Shown piece after piece: positions 57,115 to 64,000 of a DNA stretch of 64,000 nucleotides (position 1 is its first letter; each line of letters starts with the position of its first letter). The DNA comes from Pseudomonas lurida (GTDB lineage: Bacteria; Pseudomonadota; Gammaproteobacteria; Pseudomonadales; Pseudomonadaceae): NCBI RefSeq assembly GCF_002563895.1, contig NZ_PDJB01000001.1:5873501-5937500 (forward strand). Direction: 5' to 3'. The translations under genes were made by a program, and so were the position numbers. The notes under the pieces were generated by a model, which was given only the letters and a program-made list of their open reading frames with translations, searched no databases and had not been told where the DNA came from.

Positions 57115-58179
57115 TCAGGCAAACACCTGCAGGCTGCGTGGCGGCAAGGCCACCCAGATATCCTGGGCACCCAGGCGTGGCATAGCCTCCGGAGCCAGTT
57201 CCGCCAGCAACGGGTGGCCGGGCAACTGCTCCAGTTCGAAGCTCATGCGGCAGCGGTTGCCGAGGAAGGTGATCTCGCGGACCTTGGCCGGGAACAGGTT
57301 CTCTTCGTGCACCGGCGGGTTGACGCTGATCGCCTCTGGGCGGCAGAACAGGCGCCCGGAGCTGGCCACGCCGGCGTCATCGGCCAGGCGCATGTTCATC
57401 CCGCCCACCTGGGCATGGCTGGCGCTGTTGCGGCTGAACGGCAGCCAGTTGCCCTGGCCGACAAACTCCGCCACGAACGGCGTGGCCGGGCGGTCGTAGA
57501 TCTCCTGGGGCGTCGCGTACTGCTCGACCTTGCCGTTGTTCATCACGGCGATGCGGTCGGCCATCAGCATGGCTTCGTCCTGGTTGTGGGTGACCATCAG
57601 CGTGGTAATGCCCAGGCGGCGTTGCAGCTGGCGCAGCTCGGTGCACAGGTGCTCGCGCACCCGGGCGTCGAGGGCCGACATGGGCTCATCGAGCAGCAAT
57701 AGCGACGGTGCCGGGGCCAGGGCACGGGCCAGGGCAACCCGTTGCTGTTGGCCACCCGAGAGCTGGCCGGGGTATTTCTTTTCGCTGCCCACCAGGCCGA
57801 CGAGCTCAAGCATCTGGCCGACGCGCTTGCGCACTTCATCACGACCGCTGCCGGTGAGGCCGTAGCCGATATTCGCTTCGACGGTAAGGTTGGGAAACAG
57901 CGCGTAGGACTGGAAGAGAATGCCGTAGTCCCGCGCCTGGGGCGGCAGCAGGGAAACATCACGCTCGCCCAGGTACAGCTCGCCGCTGTCCTGGCGTTCC
58001 AGGCCGGCGATGCAGCGCAGCAAGGTGGTCTTGCCGCAACCGGACGGGCCCAGCAGGCACACCAGCTCGCCGGCGGCGACGTCCAGGGAGACGTTATCCA
58101 GTGCGGTAAAGGCGCCAAAGCGCTTCTGGATACCGCGCACCTTCATGGGCGCGCCGGGTTGGGTCAGGGCTGTGTTCAT
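57115..58179 (-). CDS. 2-aminoethylphosphonate-type ABC transporter, ATP-binding protein
   Basis: 354 aa. Walker A GPSGCGKTTLL, Q-loop ILFQSYALFPNL, signature LSGGQQQRVALARALA, Walker B LLLLDEPMSALD, and a C-terminal TOBE-like domain. GAGG precedes ATG 58179; a GTG at 58188 is an alternative. First importer gene, 146 bp after the LysR gene. Confidence 0.9.
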   Translation of the reverse strand: MNTALTQPGAPMKVRGIQKRFGAFTALDNVSLDVAAGELVCLLGPSGCGKTTLLRCIAGLERQDSGELYLGERDVSLLPPQARDYGILFQSYALFPNLTVEANIGYGLTGSGRDEVRKRVGQMLELVGLVGSEKKYPGQLSGGQQQRVALARALAPAPSLLLLDEPMSALDARVREHLCTELRQLQRRLGITTLMVTHNQDEAMLMADRIAVMNNGKVEQYATPQEIYDRPATPFVAEFVGQGNWLPFSRNSASHAQVGGMNMRLADDAGVASSGRLFCRPEAISVNPPVHEENLFPAKVREITFLGNRCRMSFELEQLPGHPLLAELAPEAMPRLGAQDIWVALPPRSLQVFA

Positions 58180-58325
58180 GCAAGGCACCTCATCGAACGG
58201 ATGAAGGCCATGCTAGGCAGGCAATGCGTCCCTCGTGTGGCAGAAAGGCAAAACCCAGCGATAGTGGTATTGATGGATTTGGGAAGGCATCTGTTGCCTG
58301 GGCGAGTCCAAAACCACCCGTCGCG

Positions 58326-59189
58326 TCAGAGCGGCGACATCTCCTGCGCCAACCCTAGAAACGCCGCCGGCAACCGCGCGCCTTTGCGCTCCTTGAGGCA
58401 GTACAGGTACTCGGGGATCTGCGGTGCATTTTCGATGGTCAGCACCCGCAGTTGCGGGTCGTGGGGCACTTCCTGACGGGCGATGATGCTGATGCCGATA
58501 TTGCGCAGCACCGCTTCGCGGATCGACTCGCGGCTGCCGATTTCCAGCAGTGGGCCATAACTCACGCCAGCGCCCTGCAGCATTTCTTCGGTGAGGCGCC
58601 GCGTGGTGGAACCCGCTTCACGCATCAACAAGGTGTGCCCGGCCAATGCATTGAGGGGCACATGGTCGAGCTTGGCCAGGGGATGGTTGCGGTGCACCGC
58701 CAGCACCAGGGGGTCGGTGCCCAATACACGCCGAATCAGGCGCGAGTCTTCCAGCAGTTGCGAGGAGGCGGCAACGTCGACGCGGTAGTCATCCAGGGCT
58801 TCCAGCACTTGCTGGGAGTTGCCGATTTCCACCGACACGTCCACTTGCGGCAAGCGCTCGCGAAACGCTTTGACCAGGTCGAGGATGTAATACGGTGCTG
58901 TCGCGGCAATTCTCAGTGCACCCTGGACCTGGCCATTGTTGCGAAGGAAGAACTCGATATCCGCCTCCTGCTGCAACAGCGCCTTGACCATCGGCAGCAG
59001 GCGCGCGCCGTCGTCGCTGACGGTGAGGCGGCGGCCGCCTCGGTAGAACAGTTCGACACCGTACTGGCTTTCCAGGTTACGGATCTGGGTGGTGACCGTG
59101 GGCTGGCTCAGGCCGAGTTTTTTCGCCGCCTGGGTAATGCTGCCCTGGCGGGCCACCATGTAAAACGCCTTCAACTCGGCACTCAGCAC
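58326..59189 (-). CDS. LysR-family regulator of the phosphonate module
   Basis: 287 aa. N-terminal HTH (FYMVARQGSITQAAKKLGLSQPTVTTQIRNLE, residues ~9-40) and a co-inducer domain. It precedes the importer on the same strand, unlike the divergent layout usual for LysR proteins, and it begins 16 bp after the cadA stop. By context it should activate the importer and flavoprotein genes in response to an aminophosphonate. Confidence 0.85.
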   Translation of the reverse strand: MLSAELKAFYMVARQGSITQAAKKLGLSQPTVTTQIRNLESQYGVELFYRGGRRLTVSDDGARLLPMVKALLQQEADIEFFLRNNGQVQGALRIAATAPYYILDLVKAFRERLPQVDVSVEIGNSQQVLEALDDYRVDVAASSQLLEDSRLIRRVLGTDPLVLAVHRNHPLAKLDHVPLNALAGHTLLMREAGSTTRRLTEEMLQGAGVSYGPLLEIGSRESIREAVLRNIGISIIARQEVPHDPQLRVLTIENAPQIPEYLYCLKERKGARLPAAFLGLAQEMSPL

Positions 59190-59205
59190 ACCACCCTCTC
59201 ATCGT

Positions 59206-61458
59206 TTATTTGCGCAACAGGCGCAGGCCATTGAACACCACCAGCAGGGCCACGCCCATGTCGGCAAACACCGCCATCCACATGGTGGCCAGGCCCAGGA
59301 AGGTGACCACCAGGAAGATCGCCTTGATCACCAGCGCCAGGGCGATGTTTTGCTTGAGGATACTCGACGTTTGTCGCGACAGACGAATGAATGCCGGAAT
59401 CTTGCGCAGGTCATCATCCATCAGCGCCACGTCGGCCGTCTCGATGGCAGTGTCGGTACCGGCGGCGGCCATGGCAAAACCGATCTCGGCGCGGGCCAGG
59501 GCCGGGGCGTCGTTGATCCCGTCGCCGACCATGCCCACGCGATGGCCTTGGCCGTAGAGGGTTTCGATGGCTTGCAGTTTGTCGGTAGGCAACAGGTCGC
59601 CTTGGGCCCGGTCGATGCCGACCTGAGCGGCAATCGCCTGGGCGGTGTGGGTGTTGTCGCCGGTAAGCATCAGGGTCTTGATGCCCAGCTCATGCAATTG
59701 CTGGATGGCTTCACGGCTGCTGTCCTTGACCGTGTCGGCCACGGCGAACAGCGCCAGGGGGCCAGACTTGTCGAGCAGCAGCACCACCGATTTGCCCTGT
59801 TTTTCCAGGGCGAAGAGTTTTTCTTCCAGCTCCGGCGAGCACAGGCCCAGGTCTTCCACCAGGCGATGGTTGCCCAGGTAGTAGGTTTCACCGTTGATAT
59901 CGCCGCGTACGCCGCGACCGGCCAGGGCCTCGAAGTTATCCACAACGTCAACCGGCAGGTTTTTATCCACAGCCGCATTCGCAATCGCCAGCGACACCGG
60001 GTGATCGGAACGCCCGGCCAGACTGGCGGCCAACGCCGGCGCGCGGTCTTCGACAGTGGGGAACAGGGCCAGGTAATCGGTCTGCACCGGCTTGCCGTGG
60101 GTGATCGTGCCGGTCTTGTCGAGGGCCAGGTAGTCGAGCTTGTAACCGCCCTCCAAATACACGCCGCCCTTGATCAGGATGCCTTTGCGCGCAGCGGCCG
60201 CGAGACCACTGACGATGGTCACTGGGGTGGAAATCACCAGCGCACACGGGCAGGCGACCACCAGCAGTACCAGGGCACGGTAGATCCAGTCAAACCAGGC
60301 GCCAGCGATGAACAGCGGCGGAATCAGCGCGACACCCAGGGCGAACAGGAACACGGCCGGGGTGTAGATCTTCGAGAAGCTGTCGACAAACCGCTGAGTC
60401 GGCGCCCGCGCGCCTTGGGCCTGTTCCACCGCGTGAATGATGCGCGCCAGGGTCGAGTTGTTGGCAGCTGCGGTGACGGTGTATTCCAGGGAACCGGCCT
60501 GGTTGATGGTGCCCGCGAAGACTTTATCGCCCACGGTCTTTTCAATCGGCAGGCTTTCACCGGTGATCGGCGCCTGATCGATGGTGGATTGGCCGGCAGT
60601 GACTTCACCGTCCAGGCCGATGCGCTCGCCGGGCTTGACCCGCACGATGGCGCCCAGCTCGATGCTTTTTACCTCTTTTTCAACCCATGTCCCATCCGCC
60701 TGCTGCACCGTAGCCTGCTCGGGCGTCATCTGCATCAAGCCACTGATGGCATTGCGCGCACGGTCCAGGGATTTGGCTTCGATCAACTCGGCCACGGTGA
60801 ACAGGAACATCACCATCGCGGCCTCCGGCCACTGGCCGATCAGGATCGCACCGGTCACCGCAATGCTCATCAACGCATTGATGTTCAGGTTGAGGTTTTT
60901 CAGGGCAATCCAGCCCTTTTTGTAGGTGGTGAGGCCGCCGCTGAGGATCGACACCAGCGCGACCACCGCGATGACCCAAGTGGGCGCGGCGTTGGTGAAG
61001 TGCAGCACTTCGGCGCCCAGCGCGCCGACGCCGGACACCGCCAGCGGCCACCAGTGTTTCTTGGCAGGAGGCTCGGCGGCAGGCGTGCCTTCTTCGATGG
61101 GGTCGGCCTGCATGCCCAGGGATTTGACCGCGTCGATGATCGGCGCAGTGCTCGGCAAGTCATGGGTGACACCCAGGATACGGTTGATCAGGTTGAATTC
61201 CAGCTGCTGCACGCCCGCAAGCTTGCCCAGTTTGTTCTGGATCAGCGTCTGCTCGGTGGGGCAGTCCATGGCTTCGATGCGGAAGGTGCTCAGCCGCGAG
61301 CCCGCGGTAGGCGCTTCGCTCAATTGAACGAGCGCTGGCGCAGGAGCGCCGGAACAGCACGAGCCGCCGTGCCCGTGGTCATGCACGGGGGTCAATTTCT
61401 TCGGGGCATGGTCGTGGTCGTGGTCATGCTTGTGCGGGGTGTGGATGGAATCGCTCAT
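59206..61458 (-). CDS. cadA: Heavy-metal (Cd/Zn/Pb) P1B-type ATPase
   Basis: 750 aa. The N-terminus has a His-rich run (residues 6-30), a Cys pair at 34-35, and a metal-binding domain where the usual CxxC is CPTE (C66-E69). Eight TM segments are expected; CPC at 403-405, DKTGT at 447-451, SDHP, and GDGINDAPAL are complete. It exports divalent soft metals. ATG 61458 is the true start; the longer frame covers the operator. Divergent from its regulator cadR. Confidence 0.93.
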   Translation of the reverse strand: MSDSIHTPHKHDHDHDHAPKKLTPVHDHGHGGSCCSGAPAPALVQLSEAPTAGSRLSTFRIEAMDCPTEQTLIQNKLGKLAGVQQLEFNLINRILGVTHDLPSTAPIIDAVKSLGMQADPIEEGTPAAEPPAKKHWWPLAVSGVGALGAEVLHFTNAAPTWVIAVVALVSILSGGLTTYKKGWIALKNLNLNINALMSIAVTGAILIGQWPEAAMVMFLFTVAELIEAKSLDRARNAISGLMQMTPEQATVQQADGTWVEKEVKSIELGAIVRVKPGERIGLDGEVTAGQSTIDQAPITGESLPIEKTVGDKVFAGTINQAGSLEYTVTAAANNSTLARIIHAVEQAQGARAPTQRFVDSFSKIYTPAVFLFALGVALIPPLFIAGAWFDWIYRALVLLVVACPCALVISTPVTIVSGLAAAARKGILIKGGVYLEGGYKLDYLALDKTGTITHGKPVQTDYLALFPTVEDRAPALAASLAGRSDHPVSLAIANAAVDKNLPVDVVDNFEALAGRGVRGDINGETYYLGNHRLVEDLGLCSPELEEKLFALEKQGKSVVLLLDKSGPLALFAVADTVKDSSREAIQQLHELGIKTLMLTGDNTHTAQAIAAQVGIDRAQGDLLPTDKLQAIETLYGQGHRVGMVGDGINDAPALARAEIGFAMAAAGTDTAIETADVALMDDDLRKIPAFIRLSRQTSSILKQNIALALVIKAIFLVVTFLGLATMWMAVFADMGVALLVVFNGLRLLRK

Positions 61459-61489
61459 TCTGTCGCGTCCGTAAAGGTGCCTGTTGCCA

Positions 61490-61520
61490 AGTAAAGACCC
61501 TGTAGCCACTATAGGGTCAA
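61490..61520 (-). promoter_or_regulatory. cadA promoter with MerR/CadR-type operator, 19-bp spacer
   Basis: On the minus strand TTGACC (61520-61515) and TTTACT (61495-61490) are 19 bp apart. The spacer is covered by the dyad GACCCTGTAG-CCA-CTATAGGGTC (plus strand 61496-61518) with one mismatch. The over-long spacer is what MerR-family activators such as CadR/ZntR untwist. Confidence 0.88.
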
Positions 61521-61543
61521 GCACCCATTTGGAGATTGCTGCG

Positions 61544-61984
61544 ATGAAGATCGGCGAATTGGCCAAACTGACCGACTGCCCGGTGGAAACCATCCGTTAC
61601 TACGAGAAGGAAGGCCTGCTCCCACCCCCGGCGCGCACGGACGCCAACTACCGCGTGTATACCCAGGCGCACACCGAGCGGCTTATCTTTATCCGCAACT
61701 GCCGCAGCCTCGACATGACCCTGGAAGAAATCCGCAGCCTGTTGGGCCTGCGGGACAGCCCCCAGGACCAGTGCGAAAACGTGAATGCGCTGATCGACGA
61801 GCATATCCACCATGTGAAAGCGCGGATCGATGGGCTGCTGGCGTTGCAGGAACAATTGCTGGACCTGCGCCAGCGCTGTGGTGGCGGGCCGGAGTGCGGG
61901 ATTCTGCAGCGGCTGGAGGTCAGCGGGAGTGTGCAGGCCAGTGAGGCTGAGCCTTCACATGTGGGCCGAAGCCACGGGCACTGA
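61544..61984 (+). CDS. cadR: MerR-family cadmium/lead-responsive regulator CadR
   Basis: 146 aa. HTH MKIGELAKLTDCPVETIRYYEKEGLL, dimer helix, then metal-binding Cys77, Cys112 and Cys118. The C-terminal tail ends HVGRSHGH, a short His-containing extension as known in CadR. ATG 61544 is the family start; the frame back to 61484 would run over the operator. Divergent from cadA. Confidence 0.92.
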   Translation: MKIGELAKLTDCPVETIRYYEKEGLLPPPARTDANYRVYTQAHTERLIFIRNCRSLDMTLEEIRSLLGLRDSPQDQCENVNALIDEHIHHVKARIDGLLALQEQLLDLRQRCGGGPECGILQRLEVSGSVQASEAEPSHVGRSHGH

Positions 61985-62007
61985 TGCCGCCTTGTTAACC
62001 TTATCGA

Positions 62008-62103
62008 AAATGTGGGAGCGGGCTTGCTCGCGAAGGCGGTGTATCAGCCGATCAATCGGGTGACTGACACTGCGCTTTCGCGAGCAAGCCCGCTCCCACA
62101 TTT
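62008..62103. repeat. REP doublet with 27-bp perfect arms between cadR and thyA
   Basis: Positions 62008-62034 and 62077-62103 are exact reverse complements, the longest perfect stem in the window. The core contains ATCAGCCGATCAATCGGGTG and CTGACACTGCGC. Convergent junction. Confidence 0.93.
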
Positions 62104-62118
62104 CGAACGAGATAGCCT

Positions 62119-62952
62119 TTAGATGGCGACGTCGGCCTTGATGCTTGGGTCGGCGTCGTAGCCCACGATTTCGAAGTCTTCGAACGTGTAGTCGTAGATC
62201 GATGCGGGTTTGCGCTTGATCACCAGTTCCGGCAGTTTCTTCGGCGTACGCGCCAGTTGGGTGCGGATCTGTTCCATGTGGTTGCTGTAGGCGTGGGTGT
62301 CGCCGGTGGTGACGATGATCTCGTGCGGGATCAGGTCGCACTGCTGGGCCAGCATGTGGGTCAGCAAGGCCAGCGCGGCAGTGTTGTACGGCAGGCCGAG
62401 GAAGACGTCGGAGCTGCGGATGTACAACTGCATCGACAGGTGACCGTCGTGCACGAACGCCTGGTACAGCAGGTGGCACGGTGGCAGGGCTTGCTTGCCG
62501 TTGCGAGCGTTTTCCTGCGGGCTCTTGGTTTCGTCGGGCAGGTACTCGACGTTCCAACCGTGGAACAGGATGCGGCGGCTGTTAGGGTTGGTCTTGAGGG
62601 TGTGGACCATGTAATCGATCTGGTTGATCGTGCCGCCGTCCTTGGTTGGCCAGGCAGTCCACTGTTCACCGTAGACCGGGCCCAGGTCACCGTCTTCGGT
62701 GGCCCATTCGTCCCAGATTTTCACGCCATTTTCGTTGAGCCACTTAATGTTGGTGTTGCCGCTCAACATCCAGATCAGCTCGTTGGCGATGCTTTTGAAG
62801 TGAAGCTTCTTGGTGGTCAGCAGTGGGAAGCCGTCGGCCAAGTTATGCCGATACTGACGGGCGAACACGGCCTTGGTGCCGGTGCCGGTGCGATCGCCCT
62901 TGGTCAATCCATTGGTCACGACGTCGTTCAGTAGTTCGAGATATTGCTTCAT
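62119..62952 (-). CDS. thyA: Thymidylate synthase
   Basis: 277 aa. Nucleophile Cys159 in [11 protein letters not shown]-terminal [13 protein letters not shown], and C-terminal [24 protein letters not shown]. Converts dUMP to dTMP using methylene-THF. ATG 62952 is the family start. It lies downstream of lgt with a hairpin in the 51-bp gap. Confidence 0.97.
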   Translation of the reverse strand: MKQYLELLNDVVTNGLTKGDRTGTGTKAVFARQYRHNLADGFPLLTTKKLHFKSIANELIWMLSGNTNIKWLNENGVKIWDEWATEDGDLGPVYGEQWTAWPTKDGGTINQIDYMVHTLKTNPNSRRILFHGWNVEYLPDETKSPQENARNGKQALPPCHLLYQAFVHDGHLSMQLYIRSSDVFLGLPYNTAALALLTHMLAQQCDLIPHEIIVTTGDTHAYSNHMEQIRTQLARTPKKLPELVIKRKPASIYDYTFEDFEIVGYDADPSIKADVAI

Positions 62953-62973
62953 TTTGGTACCTGTATCGGTGAA

Positions 62974-62995
62974 GCCGAGGCTGGCGAGCCTCGGC
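62974..62995 (-). other. Hairpin in the lgt-thyA gap
   Basis: GCCGAGGCT and AGCCTCGGC are perfect 9-bp arms with a 4-nt loop, 22 bp before the thyA ATG. No T run follows, so it may be an mRNA leader or processing structure. Confidence 0.55.
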
Positions 62996-63003
62996 ATTCG
63001 AAT

Positions 63004-63816
63004 TTAAAGCGCAGCGTTCTTCAGGGGTTGCGGGCGATTGTAAGCCCACCACAGCAGGCCCAGGCCTACCAATATCATCGGAATACTGAGGACCTGACCC
63101 ATGGTCAGCCAGCCCCACGCCAGGTAACCCAACTGGGCATCCGGTACGCGTACGAATTCTACGATGAAGCGGAAGATCCCGTAGAACAGCGCGAACATGC
63201 CCGACACCGCCATGGTGGGGCGCGGCTTGCGCGAGAAGAGGTACAGGATAAGGAACAGTGCCACGCCTTCCAACGCGAACTGGTAAAGCTGCGACGGATG
63301 GCGCGGCAATTGCGCCGGGTCGCTGAACGGCGGGAACACCATGGCCCACGGCACGTCGGTCGGCTTGCCCCATAACTCGGCGTTGATGAAGTTACCGATA
63401 CGCCCGGCGCCCAGGCCAATCGGCACCATCGGAGCAACGAAGTCCATCAGTTGGAAGAACGACTTGCCGTTGCGGCGGCCAAACCACCAGGCGGCAATCA
63501 TCACGCCGATGAAGCCACCGTGGAATGCCATGCCGCCCTTCCACACTTCGAAGATCAGCGTGGGGTTGGCGATGTACGCGGAAAGATCGTAGAACAGCAC
63601 ATACCCCAGGCGTCCGCCAACAATCACCCCCATCGACAGCCAGAAGACCATGTCGGAGAGTTTCTCCTTGGTCCAGGTCGGGTCGAAGCGGTTCAGGCGC
63701 CGGGAGGCCAGCAACCATGCACCGCCGATGCCGATCAGGTACATCAACCCGTACCAGTGGATTTTCAGCGGACCGATGGCCAGGGCCACCGGGTCGATCT
63801 GCGGGTAAGGCAGCAT
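63004..63816 (-). CDS. lgt: Prolipoprotein diacylglyceryl transferase
   Basis: 270 aa with seven membrane segments. The [11 protein letters not shown] start region and the family signature [17 protein letters not shown] are present. It attaches diacylglycerol to lipobox Cys of lipoproteins, such as the Tat lipoprotein in this window. Upstream of thyA, as in many gammaproteobacteria. Confidence 0.97.
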   Translation of the reverse strand: MLPYPQIDPVALAIGPLKIHWYGLMYLIGIGGAWLLASRRLNRFDPTWTKEKLSDMVFWLSMGVIVGGRLGYVLFYDLSAYIANPTLIFEVWKGGMAFHGGFIGVMIAAWWFGRRNGKSFFQLMDFVAPMVPIGLGAGRIGNFINAELWGKPTDVPWAMVFPPFSDPAQLPRHPSQLYQFALEGVALFLILYLFSRKPRPTMAVSGMFALFYGIFRFIVEFVRVPDAQLGYLAWGWLTMGQVLSIPMILVGLGLLWWAYNRPQPLKNAAL

Positions 63817-63892
63817 TGCGACTCCTCGTTAATCATTCGTTATTGCGCAGGACCATGCCCGGGCGCGATTAAGACTGTATTACTCAAGTTTT

Positions 63893-64000
63893 TCAAAGCA
63901 AAAAGTTTAGGCCGACACAGAACAACAACCCGGCGAACAACCGCTTGAGCATACGCGGCGACAACCGGTGCGCCAGGCGCGCGCCAAAACGCGCAAACAC
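63893..64000 (-). CDS. TauE/SafE family permease, C-terminal end only
   Basis: The last 35 codons enter from the right edge: FGARLAHRLSPRMLKRL, then AGLLFCVGLNFLL and stop TGA at 63893-63895. The GARLAHRL and final hydrophobic helix are typical of TauE/SafE (DUF81) permeases, and PAO1 has one at this place. Below the usual ORF length cut because it is truncated. Confidence 0.75.
   Translation of the reverse strand: MFARFGARLAHRLSPRMLKRLFAGLLFCVGLNFLL

Noticed and set aside
58180..58325. LysR T-N11-A operator before the phosphonate importer
   Set aside because: Only weak partial dyads such as ACCA...TGGGT were seen; not enough to call a site.
59350..61494. A 714-codon plus-strand frame opposite cadA
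   Set aside because: Long but antisense to a complete P1B ATPase with all catalytic motifs; the composition is typical of a shadow frame.

Overview
The window is one stretch of GC-rich chromosome from a fluorescent Pseudomonas (P. fluorescens group). Three things support this. The protein sequences are typical of the genus. The gene order largely follows the P. aeruginosa PAO1 block running from lgt (PA0341) to pilG (PA0408), as recalled from established annotation. Many intergenic gaps carry the GTGGGAG(C)-type REP palindromes common in this group. I see no IS element, prophage, CRISPR array, rRNA or tRNA. Almost all of it is ordinary core genome, densely packed, with many 1-8 bp gene overlaps.

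Layout. 1-5.4 kb (-): twitching/Chp chemosensory cluster pilG-pilH-pilI-pilJ and the N-terminal third of chpA; no pilK is present. 5.6-11.6 kb (+): gshB, tonB (tonB3 position), yqgE/algH, ruvX, pyrR, pyrB and a catalytically dead dihydroorotase pyrC'. 11.7-14.2 kb: a TM2 membrane protein, an NlpC/P60 peptidase and pilT (no pilU beside it). 14.3-20.9 kb (+): yggS, proC, yggT, metX, metW, a DUF4426 protein, rdgB, hemW and a DUF3392 protein. 21-23.3 kb (-): trmB, thiG, thiS, DUF423. Then mtgA (+), and ftsY-ftsE-ftsX-rpoH (-) with a good AlgU/sigma-E-like promoter in front of rpoH. 28.5-33 kb (+): two M16 peptidase-family genes, rsmD and a YheT-type hydrolase. 33.1-34.7 kb (-): a mercaptopyruvate-type sulfurtransferase and a TetR regulator.

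34.8-39.6 kb (+): an alcohol/aldehyde oxidation module made of a coniferyl-aldehyde-dehydrogenase-like ALDH, a Tat-exported lipoprotein resembling the small subunit of membrane sugar dehydrogenases, and a GMC oxidoreductase carrying a CX5CX3C cysteine set; then coaD and a ferredoxin. 39.7-49.7 kb: mutM, an HDOD protein, rlmI, a Bcr/CflA-type MFS pump, ilvD, a phosphorylcholine-phosphatase-like HAD enzyme, the cystine transporter tcyP and folA. 49.8-52.6 kb (+): the DUF2868 membrane protein and DUF3482 GTPase pair.

52.6-59.2 kb (-) is the most interesting accessory region. It holds a LysR regulator, a three-gene 2-aminoethylphosphonate-type ABC importer, a DAAO-like flavoprotein and an HD protein that preserves the diiron ligands and lid residues of the oxygenase PhnZ, but no PhnY hydroxylase and no PhnW/PhnX. 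It abuts the cadA-cadR heavy-metal pair (59.2-62.0 kb), whose shared intergenic region holds a textbook MerR-type operator with a 19-bp spacer. The window ends with thyA, lgt and the last codons of a TauE/SafE permease.

At window scale, nine of the ten convergent gene junctions carry a REP-type palindrome. Only one of the ten divergent junctions does. The single convergent junction without a palindrome is one where the two stop codons overlap. No wholly unknown system is evident. The best leads are the phosphonate module and the iron-sulfur-type GMC module.
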